Positions 24,869-33,167 of a stretch of DNA of 64,000 nucleotides are shown in pieces; the stretch's first letter is position 1, and each line of letters starts with the position of its first letter. The notes under the pieces were generated by a model, which saw nothing but the letters and a program-made list of their open reading frames with translations, had not been told where the DNA came from and made no database searches. Made by a program: the position numbers and the translations under genes. Origin of the DNA: Allobogoriella alba. Its GTDB lineage: Bacteria > Actinomycetota > Actinomycetes > Actinomycetales > Actinomycetaceae. The DNA lies in contig NZ_JBHTCQ010000001.1 of NCBI RefSeq assembly GCF_042665525.1, forward strand, positions 1,674,001-1,738,000, written 5' to 3'.

Positions 24869-25542
24869 GACGTGGCTCCGTCCAGGTTGATCGTGAGGAA
24901 GAAGTCGCGGGCCGCGTAGTAGGGGTTGCCGAGGCCCGGGCGCAGCGCGAGCTGGACCGTGACGGTCCGCGGAGTGCCGCCCGTCCAGCCCGTCAGGACC
25001 GGCGGGTCGGCCTCGAGCTGCTCAGCCGTGCGGTGGTCGGCGACCACCGTGCCGTCGACCGCGACGGTGAAGAGCGCGGCGTCGTAGGGGTCCGCGAAGT
25101 AGTCGTACCCGGGGTCGTCCTCGGGAGTGCCGGAGCGTCCGTTGGCGAGGGTGAGCGTGACCGGGCCGGTCGCGGACGTCGTGGTGACGGCGCGTGCGGT
25201 CACGGCCGGCTCGGTGCCCATGCCGTAGACCGGCACGGCGCCGACGTCGCCGGTGTCGATGGTCCAGGCTTCGGGGTTGCCCTCGTGGTGGTCACCGGCG
25301 GCGTCGACCCACGCGATGTCGTAGGCGCCGCCGAGCGTGCCCTCGCTGCCGACGGCCACGTGCGCGTCGTCGGTGAAGGCGGCCGCGGCGAGCGGCACCG
25401 TGAGCAGGACCGCGGCCCCCGCGACCAGCGCGGCGAGCCGGCGGCGGCCCCGGCGGACGATGGGGGCGGAGCCCCGGCCGCCCCCGGAGGGTGCGGACGG
25501 CCGGGACGGGTGGGTGGCCAGGTGGCGGGCGGAGCGGCTCAT
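24865..25542 (-). CDS. Secreted protein with SipW-type signal (TasA-like)
   Basis: A 225-residue exported protein. An unusually long basic, proline/serine-rich N terminus (about 35 residues) precedes a hydrophobic segment ending in AAAAFTDDAHVAVGSEGTLGG, the same A-FTD arrangement as in its neighbours. The mature part has threonine-rich alternating sequence (TVTVQLALRPGLGNPYYAARDFFLTINLDGA) consistent with a beta-sandwich. Start ATG 25542 overlaps the preceding stop by four bases. No enzymatic motif is seen. Confidence 0.72.
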   Translation of the reverse strand: MSRSARHLATHPSRPSAPSGGGRGSAPIVRRGRRRLAALVAGAAVLLTVPLAAAAFTDDAHVAVGSEGTLGGAYDIAWVDAAGDHHEGNPEAWTIDTGDVGAVPVYGMGTEPAVTARAVTTTSATGPVTLTLANGRSGTPEDDPGYDYFADPYDAALFTVAVDGTVVADHRTAEQLEADPPVLTGWTGGTPRTVTVQLALRPGLGNPYYAARDFFLTINLDGATS

Positions 25543-26159
25543 GACGGGACCGACTCGCCGCTCAGCTCGGCCAGGAGGGGGACGCGCTGGCCCTGGAGCT
25601 CGTTGCCGACCGTGTCGGGCAGCGCCATGGTCAGGGTGATGGTGACGGTCTCGCCCGCGGCGAGGTTCGGCAGGCGGTAGTTCTCGAGGTCGGCGTACCC
25701 GACGGTCTGCGGGCTGCCGCCGTCGGCGGCGACGGTGAGCTCGAGCGCTGCGAGGAGGTCGGCGGCGCCGGCCGTGGCGTCCTGCTCGGGGTCCTGGGTC
25801 ACGTCCAGCACGAGCGAGGAGGTGTAGACCTCGGAGGCGTTCCGGACGTGGATCTCGGTGGAGACCGGGTCACCGCCCGGTGCCAGGCTGTCGCCGCCGG
25901 GGATCGGCACGGTGAGCGGCTCGGTGGGCGAGGTCTGGTCGTGCCAGGTCTCGCCGTCGGTGGAGATCCGCAGGTCGAAGGTGCCGGTCCCGATCCCGTC
26001 CTCGCCGAGGGCGGCCCACTCGGCGTCGACGAACCCGGCCATGGTGATGAGGGCGCCGGTGGAGAGCAGGACCCCCCAGGCCAGCGCGGCACGTGTGCGG
26101 GGCCGGGGCAGCCGGAGCCGGCGCGGCCGCTGCGCCGGGTCGCGGTGGGTGGTGGCCAT
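25539..26159 (-). CDS. Secreted protein with SipW-type signal (TasA-like)
   Basis: A 206-residue exported protein. After a basic amino end there is a hydrophobic stretch and GFVDAEWAALGEDGIGTGTFDLRIS, which is the SipW-type motif FVDAEWA also found in the 26413-27036 protein. Downstream there is GETVTITLTMALPDTVGNELQGQ, closely resembling AREVTVTASLPDSLGDASG of that paralogue, so the two are duplicates. It is the first gene after the hairpin terminator and has its own copy of the 20-base upstream element (26230-26249). Confidence 0.75.
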   Translation of the reverse strand: MATTHRDPAQRPRRLRLPRPRTRAALAWGVLLSTGALITMAGFVDAEWAALGEDGIGTGTFDLRISTDGETWHDQTSPTEPLTVPIPGGDSLAPGGDPVSTEIHVRNASEVYTSSLVLDVTQDPEQDATAGAADLLAALELTVAADGGSPQTVGYADLENYRLPNLAAGETVTITLTMALPDTVGNELQGQRVPLLAELSGESVPS

Positions 26160-26229
26160 CTCGGTGCTCCCTGGTGTCCGTGGTGCTGTCTCGAGGTTCA
26201 GTCTTCGCCGCGCGAGGCGCCGGTCGGCT

Positions 26230-26249
26230 CCTGAGCACGGTTCATGAGT
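26230..26249. promoter_or_regulatory. 20-base element, copy 2 (before second TasA-like gene)
   Basis: The element is CCTGAGCACGG, two variable bases, C, one variable base, then TGAGT. It is 70 bases upstream of the ATG at 26159 and matches the copy at 27138-27157 at 17 of 20 positions. On the coding strand it reads as ACTCA and GCTCA repeated 13 bases apart. The regulator encoded next door (27204-29810) is a candidate binder. Confidence 0.5.
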
Positions 26250-26280
26250 GCTCGGTCCTGCGAGGGTGAGTGGCCCGGCG

Positions 26281-26331
26281 GGTCTGTTGAGTGGTGCGGT
26301 CTGTTGAGTGGTGCGGGCTGTTGGGTGGTGC
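26281..26331. repeat. Three 17-base tandem repeats
   Basis: GGTCTGTTGAGTGGTGC occurs at 26281 and 26298 exactly, then as GGGCTGTTGGGTGGTGC at 26315. The array lies between the hairpin terminator and the second promoter element of the TasA-like cluster. Its coincidence with that control region may matter, but it may be a neutral duplication. Confidence 0.8.
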
Positions 26332-26339
26332 CGATGGAA

Positions 26340-26375
26340 GGCCCCGGTCGCCCGGGGGTCAGGGCGACCGGGGCC
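26340..26375 (-). terminator. Strong hairpin after the first TasA-like gene
   Basis: A perfect 14-base-pair stem (GGCCCCGGTCGCCC at 26340-26353, its complement at 26362-26375) encloses an eight-base loop. It begins 37 bases past the stop codon of the 26413-27036 gene. No T-run follows, as is common for actinobacterial terminators. It probably ends or attenuates transcription before the other cluster genes, making the first protein the most abundant. Confidence 0.75.
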
Positions 26376-26412
26376 GGTCGGGACGGACGGGTCGGTCGGA
26401 CGCTCGGGCCGG

Positions 26413-27036
26413 TCAGGCGGTCGCGAGGTCGGTCGAGGTGCCGTCCAGCTTGATCTGCAGGTGGGCGACGGTGCCCTCGATGCCCGAGGCGTCGCCGAGG
26501 CTGTCGGGCAGCGACGCGGTCACGGTGACCTCACGCGCCTCGCCGACGGCGAGGTCCTCGAGGTCGACGCCCGCGGCGAGCTCGGCGTAGCTGTCCTCGG
26601 TGAGGACCTCGTCGCCGACCTGGACGGTGAAGACCAGGGCGTCGCGCAGGGCGGTGTCGGTGGTCTCGCCGGCCACCTGCTCCATCGTCAGGGCGAGGGT
26701 CGAGTCGGCGTCGTCGGACGCGTTCTTGACCCAGTAGGTGCCGACGACGGCGGGCTCGGACCCGGGGAAGAGCTGGGTGGCGCCGTCGATCGTGACCTCG
26801 AGGCCCGGGGCGGTCTCGTAGTCGCTGTAGGTGGAACCGTCGGCGGACAGCTGCAGGTTGTACTCCCCGACGGCGTAGCCTCCGTCTCCGTTGAGGTTCG
26901 CCCACTCGGCGTCGACGAATGCGGCCGAGCTGACGAGCGCGCCGACGGCGGCGACCGAGCCCCACAGCAGCAGGCCGCGGCGGCGGCGCCGGCGCTCCTC
27001 CTCCGGCTGGGTGGGGAGCGGTTCGGTGGTGGTCAT
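26413..27036 (-). CDS. Secreted protein with SipW-type signal (TasA-like), lead gene
   Basis: A 207-residue exported protein. A run of arginines (EEERRRRRRG) precedes a hydrophobic segment and SAAFVDAEWANLNGDGGYAVGEYNLQLS, where FVDAEWAN is the SipW-type processing region. The mature part has GTYWVKNASDDADSTLALTMEQV, similar to the N-S-S/T-L pattern in TasA-type sandwich domains. A strong GAAGGAGAAG ribosome site, its own upstream element (27138-27157) and a strong downstream hairpin suggest it is made in excess over the other cluster proteins, as a main structural subunit would be. Confidence 0.78.
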   Translation of the reverse strand: MTTTEPLPTQPEEERRRRRRGLLLWGSVAAVGALVSSAAFVDAEWANLNGDGGYAVGEYNLQLSADGSTYSDYETAPGLEVTIDGATQLFPGSEPAVVGTYWVKNASDDADSTLALTMEQVAGETTDTALRDALVFTVQVGDEVLTEDSYAELAAGVDLEDLAVGEAREVTVTASLPDSLGDASGIEGTVAHLQIKLDGTSTDLATA

Positions 27037-27137
27037 GGCGTCTTCTCCTTCTCTGCGACGCGACGCATCTCGGGGGATCCGGACGGTCATGGCTCGCGTC
27101 TGAGACGAGTCTGCGCGTCCGGGCGTGGCGCGGGCCG

Positions 27138-27157
27138 CCTGAGCACGGCGCCTGAGT
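27138..27157. promoter_or_regulatory. 20-base element, copy 1 (before lead TasA-like gene)
   Basis: Same pattern as at 26230-26249: CCTGAGCACGG, two variable bases, C, one variable base, TGAGT. It lies 101 bases before the ATG at 27036. Further CTGAGTGA repeats follow at about 27169-27181, so this promoter has a cluster of TGAGT units. Confidence 0.5.
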
Positions 27158-27203
27158 AGGAGGGGCCTGAGTGACTGAGTGACGCCCTTAGGAGAGTGAG
27201 TGG

Positions 27204-29810
27204 TCAGTCGTGCGTCAGCGCCTCGGCGAGGTCGCCGCGGCCGGTCACGCCGAGCTTCTGGAACGCGCGGTGCAGGTGGTTCTCGACCGTCCGCACGCTG
27301 ACCACGAGACGCCGGGCGATCTCGCCGTTGGCGAGGCCCTGCCCGGCCAGCTCGGCGACCTCGCGCTCGCGGGCGGTGAGGACGGGCCGGGGCATCACCG
27401 GTTCCACGAGCGCGCGGTAGGAGCCGCCGAGGCGCTCGGCCACCAGGCGCAGCCGGCGGCCCTCCTCCGCGGCCCGTTCCGGGTCCGTCTGCTCCAGGGC
27501 GCGCACGGCCTGGACCTGCAGGGTCAGACCGAATCCGGTGAGGCCCGCCTCGACCAGGTCCGCGCCGGCCGTGAGCCGGGAAGAGGCGTCACCGTCGGAG
27601 AGCTCGGCCGCGTAGCGGGCGAGCCACGTGAGCAGGGCCGCGTCCGTGCTTGCGGCGAGCTCGCTGAGCACCCTGGAACGGGCGGGGTCGGGGACCAGCT
27701 CGACGGCGCGGGTGCCCGCGACGACGGCGCCCGCCAGGTAGCCACGCTCGCGCAGCCGGTCGGCAAGCTCCCAGAGCCGATCGGCGACACCGTCCGCCCC
27801 GGCACCCTCGGCGAGGTCGGCGTGCGCCGCACCCTGGGCCGCGGCCATGAGAGGGAACGGCCCGTACGGCAGGCCCATCTCGGCCGCCTGGTCGGAGAGG
27901 GAGCGCGCCGTCAGCGGGCGCCCGCCGCGGGCGGCGAGCCGGGTGGCGAGCACCAGGGTGCCGAGCTGGTGCTGGGAGTACAGCAGCGGCGTGGTCCCGA
28001 CGGACAGCAGCGGGCCGAGGTGCTCGCGCAGGGCGTCGTCGTCACCACGGAACAGGTGGGCGAGGGCCACGACGTAGCCGTGCCCGATGATGAGGTTCGC
28101 GTCGAAGCGGGACCGTCCCGCGTCGTAGCGGCCGCCGGACCACGCCAGCGCGCCCTCGAGATCACCGGCCAGCACCAGGGCGATGCCTCGCGCCACCGAG
28201 GCCTGCTCCTCGGTGTCCGGGTCGCCGCCACCGAGGAGCTCGAGCTCCTCGAGCGCGTCGGTGGCGCGGCCGGCCGCGAGCGCCCGCTCGGCACGCAGCA
28301 GGTGCTCCTCGTCGGCGACCAACGGGTCGAGGGCCCGTGCGCCGTCGCCGGTGACGTCCTCGCCGCGGTCGGTGACGCCGGTGAGGTAGAGCGTGAGGCG
28401 GTCGCGGACCACGCCGACCAGGCGCGCCCACGGGCCCACGTCCGGCGCGGTCTCCGCCAGATGGGCCACCGCGGCGGCCGGGTCACCGCGCCCGTAGGCG
28501 AGGTGGACGGCCCGCCACACGGCCAGCAGCGCCCGGCCCCGCTGGTCCTCGGCCGGCACGGCGGTCGCCAGGACCCGTTCCAGCTCCTCGCCGCCGTCCC
28601 CGCGGACCATGAGGGTGACGGCGAAGGCCACCGCCGTGGCCGCGTCCGGGTGCTGCTCCCACTCGGCGCGCCGGACGAGGACCTGGGCGGAGCGGCGGTC
28701 GTGCACGAGCCGGTTGAGGACGGCGTCGGCGACGACCCGGCTCTCGGTGTCCTCGTCCTCCGGCGCTCGCGGGCGGCGGGCGGCCAGGGTGCGTTCGTCG
28801 TCGGCGACGCTCAACGGTCCGGGTGCGAAGGCGGCGCCCTCGCCGTCGAGCTGCTCGGAGATCTCCCCGAGCAGCCGCAGCCGGCGGGCGCCCATGCGCT
28901 CCCGGCGCAGGTGGTCCGCGAGCAGCGGAGGGTAGACCCCGACGACGACGTTGCCGGCCGTCGTGACGAAGCTGAGCAGCCCTCGGTCGTCCAGCTCCTC
29001 GAGGTGCTCCCAGGGCACCAGCCGCCGGGCGACCCCGACGTCCACGGCGCCGACGTGGGCGAGCTTGATGAGGCCGTCGAGCGCCGGCAGGCTCAGACCC
29101 TGGAGGAACGGCTCGACGGCGCGCGCCAGGTGCGCGGTCCAGACCTCGCCCGCGGTGACCCACACGCCGCCGCGCCGGGTGAGCATCCCGTGCCGGTGGG
29201 CGTTGTCGGTGATGGCGTGCACCAGTCCGGGCAGGCCGCCGGCGCGGGCCTGGACCACGGCGACCGCCGAGGTGTGGACCGGTCCGCCGCAGATGCCCTG
29301 CATGATCTCCTGCGTGTCCTCGTACGCCAGCGGCGGGACGACGAGGCGCACCCCGGGTCGGATCAGCGCCGGCAGCGTCAGCTCGGCGGGGCGTCGCGCG
29401 GTCGAGGCCGCCGAGAGCAGCGGCACCCGCCGGGACCCGATCGCGGCCGCGACGGCCCCGATCGAGGCGGCGTCGAGGGCGTCCGAGTCGTCCACGACGA
29501 CGACGGCCCGGCCCGTCCCGAGGGTGCGGCGCAGCGCGTCGACGGCGGAGGCGACAGCGCCGCGTGGCCGGTTGGCGTTCGGGGTGACGAGATCGGCGAC
29601 GGCGAGGGCCTCCAGCGGCCGGTCGGCGAGGCCGGGCACGCCCTCGAGCTCGACGAGCGTCCACCCCGTCGCCGCGAGCTCCTGCGCGGCGGCCCGCAAG
29701 ATCGACGACCGGCCCGAGCCGGGCAGCCCGCGCAGGCTGACCGAGGTGCCGGCACGCAGGTAGGAGAGCGCCTCCTCGCGGAGCTCGTCGTGAGCGGTCA
29801 CGCCCGGCAC
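27204..29810 (-). CDS. Large ATP-binding LuxR-family regulator (LAL/MalT-like)
   Basis: An 868-residue regulator. Residues 28-36 are GLPGSGRSS, a Walker A loop in which the usual lysine is arginine; VVVVDDSDAL (103-112) is Walker B. A long helical, TPR-like middle region (about 350-780) follows, and the C terminus (about 807-868) is a LuxR HTH: LTAREREVAELAGQGLANGEIARRLVVSVRTVENHLHRAF. It starts at GTG 29810 (a GTG at 29801 is an alternative), 16 bases after the polyol permease, so it may be cotranscribed with the importer. It lies immediately upstream of the TasA-like cluster, which it may control. Both roles are inferences. Confidence 0.88.
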   Translation of the reverse strand: MPGVTAHDELREEALSYLRAGTSVSLRGLPGSGRSSILRAAAQELAATGWTLVELEGVPGLADRPLEALAVADLVTPNANRPRGAVASAVDALRRTLGTGRAVVVVDDSDALDAASIGAVAAAIGSRRVPLLSAASTARRPAELTLPALIRPGVRLVVPPLAYEDTQEIMQGICGGPVHTSAVAVVQARAGGLPGLVHAITDNAHRHGMLTRRGGVWVTAGEVWTAHLARAVEPFLQGLSLPALDGLIKLAHVGAVDVGVARRLVPWEHLEELDDRGLLSFVTTAGNVVVGVYPPLLADHLRRERMGARRLRLLGEISEQLDGEGAAFAPGPLSVADDERTLAARRPRAPEDEDTESRVVADAVLNRLVHDRRSAQVLVRRAEWEQHPDAATAVAFAVTLMVRGDGGEELERVLATAVPAEDQRGRALLAVWRAVHLAYGRGDPAAAVAHLAETAPDVGPWARLVGVVRDRLTLYLTGVTDRGEDVTGDGARALDPLVADEEHLLRAERALAAGRATDALEELELLGGGDPDTEEQASVARGIALVLAGDLEGALAWSGGRYDAGRSRFDANLIIGHGYVVALAHLFRGDDDALREHLGPLLSVGTTPLLYSQHQLGTLVLATRLAARGGRPLTARSLSDQAAEMGLPYGPFPLMAAAQGAAHADLAEGAGADGVADRLWELADRLRERGYLAGAVVAGTRAVELVPDPARSRVLSELAASTDAALLTWLARYAAELSDGDASSRLTAGADLVEAGLTGFGLTLQVQAVRALEQTDPERAAEEGRRLRLVAERLGGSYRALVEPVMPRPVLTAREREVAELAGQGLANGEIARRLVVSVRTVENHLHRAFQKLGVTGRGDLAEALTHD

Positions 29811-29826
29811 GTTACCGCCGGTCCGG

Positions 29827-30666
29827 CTACTTGATCGCGCCCATGGAGAGTCCGCGCACGAGCTGCTTCTGCGCGATCCAGCCCGCGAGGATCACCGGCA
29901 GCGAGGCGAGCAGCGCCGCCGCGCACAGCCGCGCGAGGAAGAGCCCCTCGCTCGTCATCGTCGAGACGATGAAGATCGGCACCGTGGCGGCGCGGGACGC
30001 GGTGAGGTTGAGGGCGAAGAAGAACTCGTTCCAGGCGAAGATCACGCAGATGAGCGCGGTGGCCGCGATGCCGGGCGCCACCATGGGCAGCAGCACCGAA
30101 CGCATGGTGCGCAGCAGGCCGGCCCCGTCGACCGCGGCCGCCTCGAGGACCTCCCCGGGGATCTCCTGGAAGAACGAGCGCATCATCCACACCGCGATGG
30201 GCAGGTTCATCGCCGTGTAGAGCACGACGAGGGTCCAGATGTTGTCCAGCACGCGCAGCTGCCCGGCGATGACATAGATCGGCACGATGACCGCGACGAC
30301 CGGCAGCATCTTGGTGGAGATGAAGAAGAACAGCACGTCGCTGACCTTCCTCACCGGGCGGATGGACAGGGCGTAGGCGGCCGGGATGCCCAGGAGCAGC
30401 ACCAGGAGGGTCGAGACGCCGGTCGCGATGGCGGAGTTCGCGACGTAGGTGGCCGAGCCGCCCTCGATCACCGCGCGGAACTGGTCGAGCGTCGGGGTGA
30501 AGAACCACGTGGGCGGGGACGAGGAGGCCTGGTTCTCCTGCTTGAACGCCGTCAGCGCGAGCCAGGCGACCGGGAAGAAGAAGGCCAGCGCGAGCAGCCA
30601 CGTCAGCGTGGTCAGCAGCGCGCCGAGGAGGGGGCGCCGGGGTCCGGTGAACGTCGGGTCGGCCAC
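29827..30666 (-). CDS. Carbohydrate/polyol ABC transporter permease (MalG type)
   Basis: A 279-residue membrane protein with about six transmembrane segments. The coupling loop is EIPGEVLEAAAVDGAGLLRTMRSVLLPMVAPGIAA, the conserved EAA motif of MalG/SmoG subunits. The N terminus WLALTAFKQENQA resembles polyol-type permeases. GTG 30666 follows AAGGAG by five bases and is two bases from the stop of the upstream permease. The operon has no ATPase gene, so a shared MsiK-type ATPase encoded elsewhere is needed. Confidence 0.9.
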   Translation of the reverse strand: MADPTFTGPRRPLLGALLTTLTWLLALAFFFPVAWLALTAFKQENQASSSPPTWFFTPTLDQFRAVIEGGSATYVANSAIATGVSTLLVLLLGIPAAYALSIRPVRKVSDVLFFFISTKMLPVVAVIVPIYVIAGQLRVLDNIWTLVVLYTAMNLPIAVWMMRSFFQEIPGEVLEAAAVDGAGLLRTMRSVLLPMVAPGIAATALICVIFAWNEFFFALNLTASRAATVPIFIVSTMTSEGLFLARLCAAALLASLPVILAGWIAQKQLVRGLSMGAIK

Positions 30667-30668
30667 GG

Positions 30669-31574
30669 TCACTCCTTGACCTCGAAGCTGCGGAAGATCA
30701 GCCGCAGCGCCAGCGAGGCGACGATGATCGTCGCGATGACCACGACCACGCCCATCGCGGCCGCCTGACCGATGTCGAAGCCGAGGAACGCGCGCTGGTA
30801 GATGTAGAAGGGCAGGTTCGCGCTCTCGGTGCCGGGCCCGCCGGCGGTCATGAGGTAGATCTGGTCGAAGGTGTTGACCACGTAGATGATCCCCAGCAGC
30901 ACCCCGAGCTCGATGTAGCGGCGCAGCTGCGGCAGGGTGATCGAGCCGAACGTCCGCCACCAGCCGGCGCCGTCCATGGCGGCCGCCTCGAGCACGTCGC
31001 GCGGCTGCGCCTGCAGCCCCGCCAGCACCAGCAGCATCATGAACGGCGTCCACTGCCAGACCAGCGCCATGAGGATGGCGACGATGGGGTAGGTCGACGC
31101 CCAGTCCACCGCGGTGAGCCCGAGCAGCTCGATCGTCCAGTTCAGCAGGCCGTACGTCGGGTTGAGCATCGCCATGGACCACAGCACCGCGCTGGCCACC
31201 GGCATGAGCAGGAACGGCGTGATGAGCATGGTGCGGGCGACGCTCCGGCCCTTGAAGGGGCGGTCCAGCAGCAGGGCCAGGACGATGCCGAGCGCCATCG
31301 CGAGCAGCACGCAGCCGAGGGTGATGACGACGGAGTTGAGCGCCGCCTGCCGGAAGGTCGAGTCCTGCGCGATGCGCACGTAGTTGTCGAACCCGACGAA
31401 GAGGTCGGAGTCCGGGCGCAGCAGGTTCCGCGAGCGCAGCGAGTACCAGATGGTCACCAGGAACGGCACCTGGGTCACGACGATGGTGAAGATCAGGGCC
31501 GGCAGGAGCGGTCCACGGCGGCGCCAGCCCTCGGCCCGCTGCGCCCGTGCCGCCGTCGCCGTCGCGGCGGTCAT
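30669..31574 (-). CDS. Carbohydrate/polyol ABC transporter permease (MalF type)
   Basis: A 301-residue membrane protein of the MalF/UgpA family with about six transmembrane segments. The coupling loop is AQPRDVLEAAAMDGAGWWRTFGSITLPQLRR. The C terminus TAGGPGTESANLPFYIYQRAFLGFDIGQAAAMG is characteristic of polyol-type transporters such as SmoF. Its ATG overlaps the stop of the binding-protein gene by four bases. Confidence 0.9.
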   Translation of the reverse strand: MTAATATAARAQRAEGWRRRGPLLPALIFTIVVTQVPFLVTIWYSLRSRNLLRPDSDLFVGFDNYVRIAQDSTFRQAALNSVVITLGCVLLAMALGIVLALLLDRPFKGRSVARTMLITPFLLMPVASAVLWSMAMLNPTYGLLNWTIELLGLTAVDWASTYPIVAILMALVWQWTPFMMLLVLAGLQAQPRDVLEAAAMDGAGWWRTFGSITLPQLRRYIELGVLLGIIYVVNTFDQIYLMTAGGPGTESANLPFYIYQRAFLGFDIGQAAAMGVVVVIATIIVASLALRLIFRSFEVKE

Positions 31575-32983
31575 GACCCGCCTCCCTCGGCCCGCTCCGC
31601 TCGGTAGGTCTCGGCGACGGTCTCCGCGTACAGCTGGGACTGGGCCAGCGCGTCGGGCACGCTGCGCTGCCCGGCGATGGCGGCCGACATCTGCTGACCC
31701 ACGCGGGTGCCGAGGTCCTGGAACTCGGGGATCCCGACGAACTGGATGCCCGGGTAGGGCACCGGCTCGGTCATGGTGTTCTCCTGCGTGGCCTCGTTCA
31801 TCGCCTGGAGCGTCGCGTCGGCGTAGGCCTCGGAGACCTCGGCGTACTGCGGGATCTCGTACGTGGACAGCCGGCTGCCCGGGGGGACGCGCTCCCAGCC
31901 CAGCTCCTCCCCGACGAGCCTGATGTAGTCCGGCGAGGTCATCCAGGAGACGAAGTCCCACGCCGCGTCCGGGTGCTCGGTGGTGCTGGGGATGGCCAGG
32001 GACCAGCTGTACAGCCACCCGGCCGAGTCGGTCTCGGCGACCGGGGCGGGCGCGTAGCCGACGTCGCCCGCGACGGTGGAGGCGTTCGGGTCCTCGACCG
32101 AGGAGACCATCGACGTCGCGTCGTACCACATGGCGGCCTGGCCCTGGGAGAACCGGGTGAGGCAGTCCCCGAACCCGGACGTCGCGGCGCCGGGCTGGCC
32201 GTACTGCTGGACCGTGTCGACGTAGGTCTCGACCGCCTCGCGGGTCTGCGGGGAGTCGAGGCCGGCGTTCCACTGCTCGTCGAACCAGCGCCCGCCGAAG
32301 GTGTTGATGACCGTCGACATCGGCGCCATGACCTCGCCCCAGCCGGCGAGGCCCCGCAGGCACACCCCGGAGAAGTCCTGCGCGGGGTCGTGCAGCTCCG
32401 CGGCGAGCTCGCGTACGTCGTCCCAGGTGGGCCGCTCCGGCATCTCCAGGCCGGCCTCGGCGAACAGGTCCTGGCGGTAGGCGAGGAAGGAGGACTCGCC
32501 GTAGAACGGCACGGAGTACAGGTCGCCCTCGTAGGACAGGGCCTCGCGGACGCTCGGGACGAAGTCCTCGGGTGCGTAGCCCTCGGTCTGCTCGGCGTAC
32601 GGCTGGAGGTTCTCGATCCAGCCGTTCTGGGCCCACATCTGCGTCTCGTAGTTGGAGATCATCACGACGTCGAACTCCCCGCCGCCCGTGGCGACGGATG
32701 CGGTGATCTTGGCGCGGGCCTCGTTCTCGGGCAGGGAGACGAACCGGACGTCGACGTCGGGGTGCTCGGCGCGGAAGTGGTCCTGCAGCGCGATCGCGTC
32801 CTGCATCTGCGGGTTGGAGACGATCGCGACGACGATCTGCTCGCCGTCGCCGCTGCTCGGCAGTGCGCCGGCTCCGGCGCAGCCGGCGAGGGCGGTGGCG
32901 CCGGCGGCGGCCAGCGCGACGGCGGCACGACGGCGCAGCCGCCCGGCAGATTGCCCGGCACTGCGGGTACGAGGTCGCGACAC
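31571..32983 (-). CDS. Extracellular solute-binding lipoprotein (family 1)
   Basis: A 470-residue binding protein. The signal peptide ends in a lipobox ALAGC with Cys35. The mature part shows the family 1 pattern: HPDVDVRFVSLPENEARAKI, GGGEFDVVMISNYETQMWA, YSVPFYGESSFLAYRQDLF and the CLTRFSQGQAAMWYDATSM hinge region. These features are closest to sorbitol/mannitol-type SmoE proteins as far as I can judge. GTG 32983 follows GGAGGGAGA. With two permeases, a SorC regulator and a mannitol-type dehydrogenase alongside, polyols are the likely cargo. Confidence 0.88.
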   Translation of the reverse strand: MSRPRTRSAGQSAGRLRRRAAVALAAAGATALAGCAGAGALPSSGDGEQIVVAIVSNPQMQDAIALQDHFRAEHPDVDVRFVSLPENEARAKITASVATGGGEFDVVMISNYETQMWAQNGWIENLQPYAEQTEGYAPEDFVPSVREALSYEGDLYSVPFYGESSFLAYRQDLFAEAGLEMPERPTWDDVRELAAELHDPAQDFSGVCLRGLAGWGEVMAPMSTVINTFGGRWFDEQWNAGLDSPQTREAVETYVDTVQQYGQPGAATSGFGDCLTRFSQGQAAMWYDATSMVSSVEDPNASTVAGDVGYAPAPVAETDSAGWLYSWSLAIPSTTEHPDAAWDFVSWMTSPDYIRLVGEELGWERVPPGSRLSTYEIPQYAEVSEAYADATLQAMNEATQENTMTEPVPYPGIQFVGIPEFQDLGTRVGQQMSAAIAGQRSVPDALAQSQLYAETVAETYRAERAEGGGS

Positions 32984-33083
32984 CGATGTCTCCCTCCACG
33001 GTCTCCCCGGCCACCCGGCAGACGCAGGCGGACGCAGCCGGGCGCAGCCACTACGGTGCTCAGATGAGAGGGGAGGGTCCGCT

Positions 33084-33095
33084 CGTTTGTGAACG
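33084..33095. promoter_or_regulatory. Inverted repeat CGTT-TGTG-AACG between polyol operon and its regulator
   Basis: CGTTTGTGAACG has four-base arms and lies in the 184-base divergent gap. SorC-type proteins use longer, degenerate sites, so this is only a weak candidate operator. Confidence 0.3.
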
Positions 33096-33167
33096 GTAGC
33101 CGGATCCCTCCTGCGGGGGCAAGGACGTCGGGCGGTGCTTCCCGTCCGGCCGGGAGGTGGGGGAGCC

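Noticed and set aside
26281..26331. Short repeats as a CRISPR array
   Set aside because: The 17-base units are directly joined with no spacers and only three copies exist; no cas gene is near.
27210..29834. Plus-strand 874-residue frame opposite the LuxR regulator
   Set aside because: It is a GC-rich antisense shadow with no domain; the minus-strand frame has a clear P-loop and LuxR HTH.
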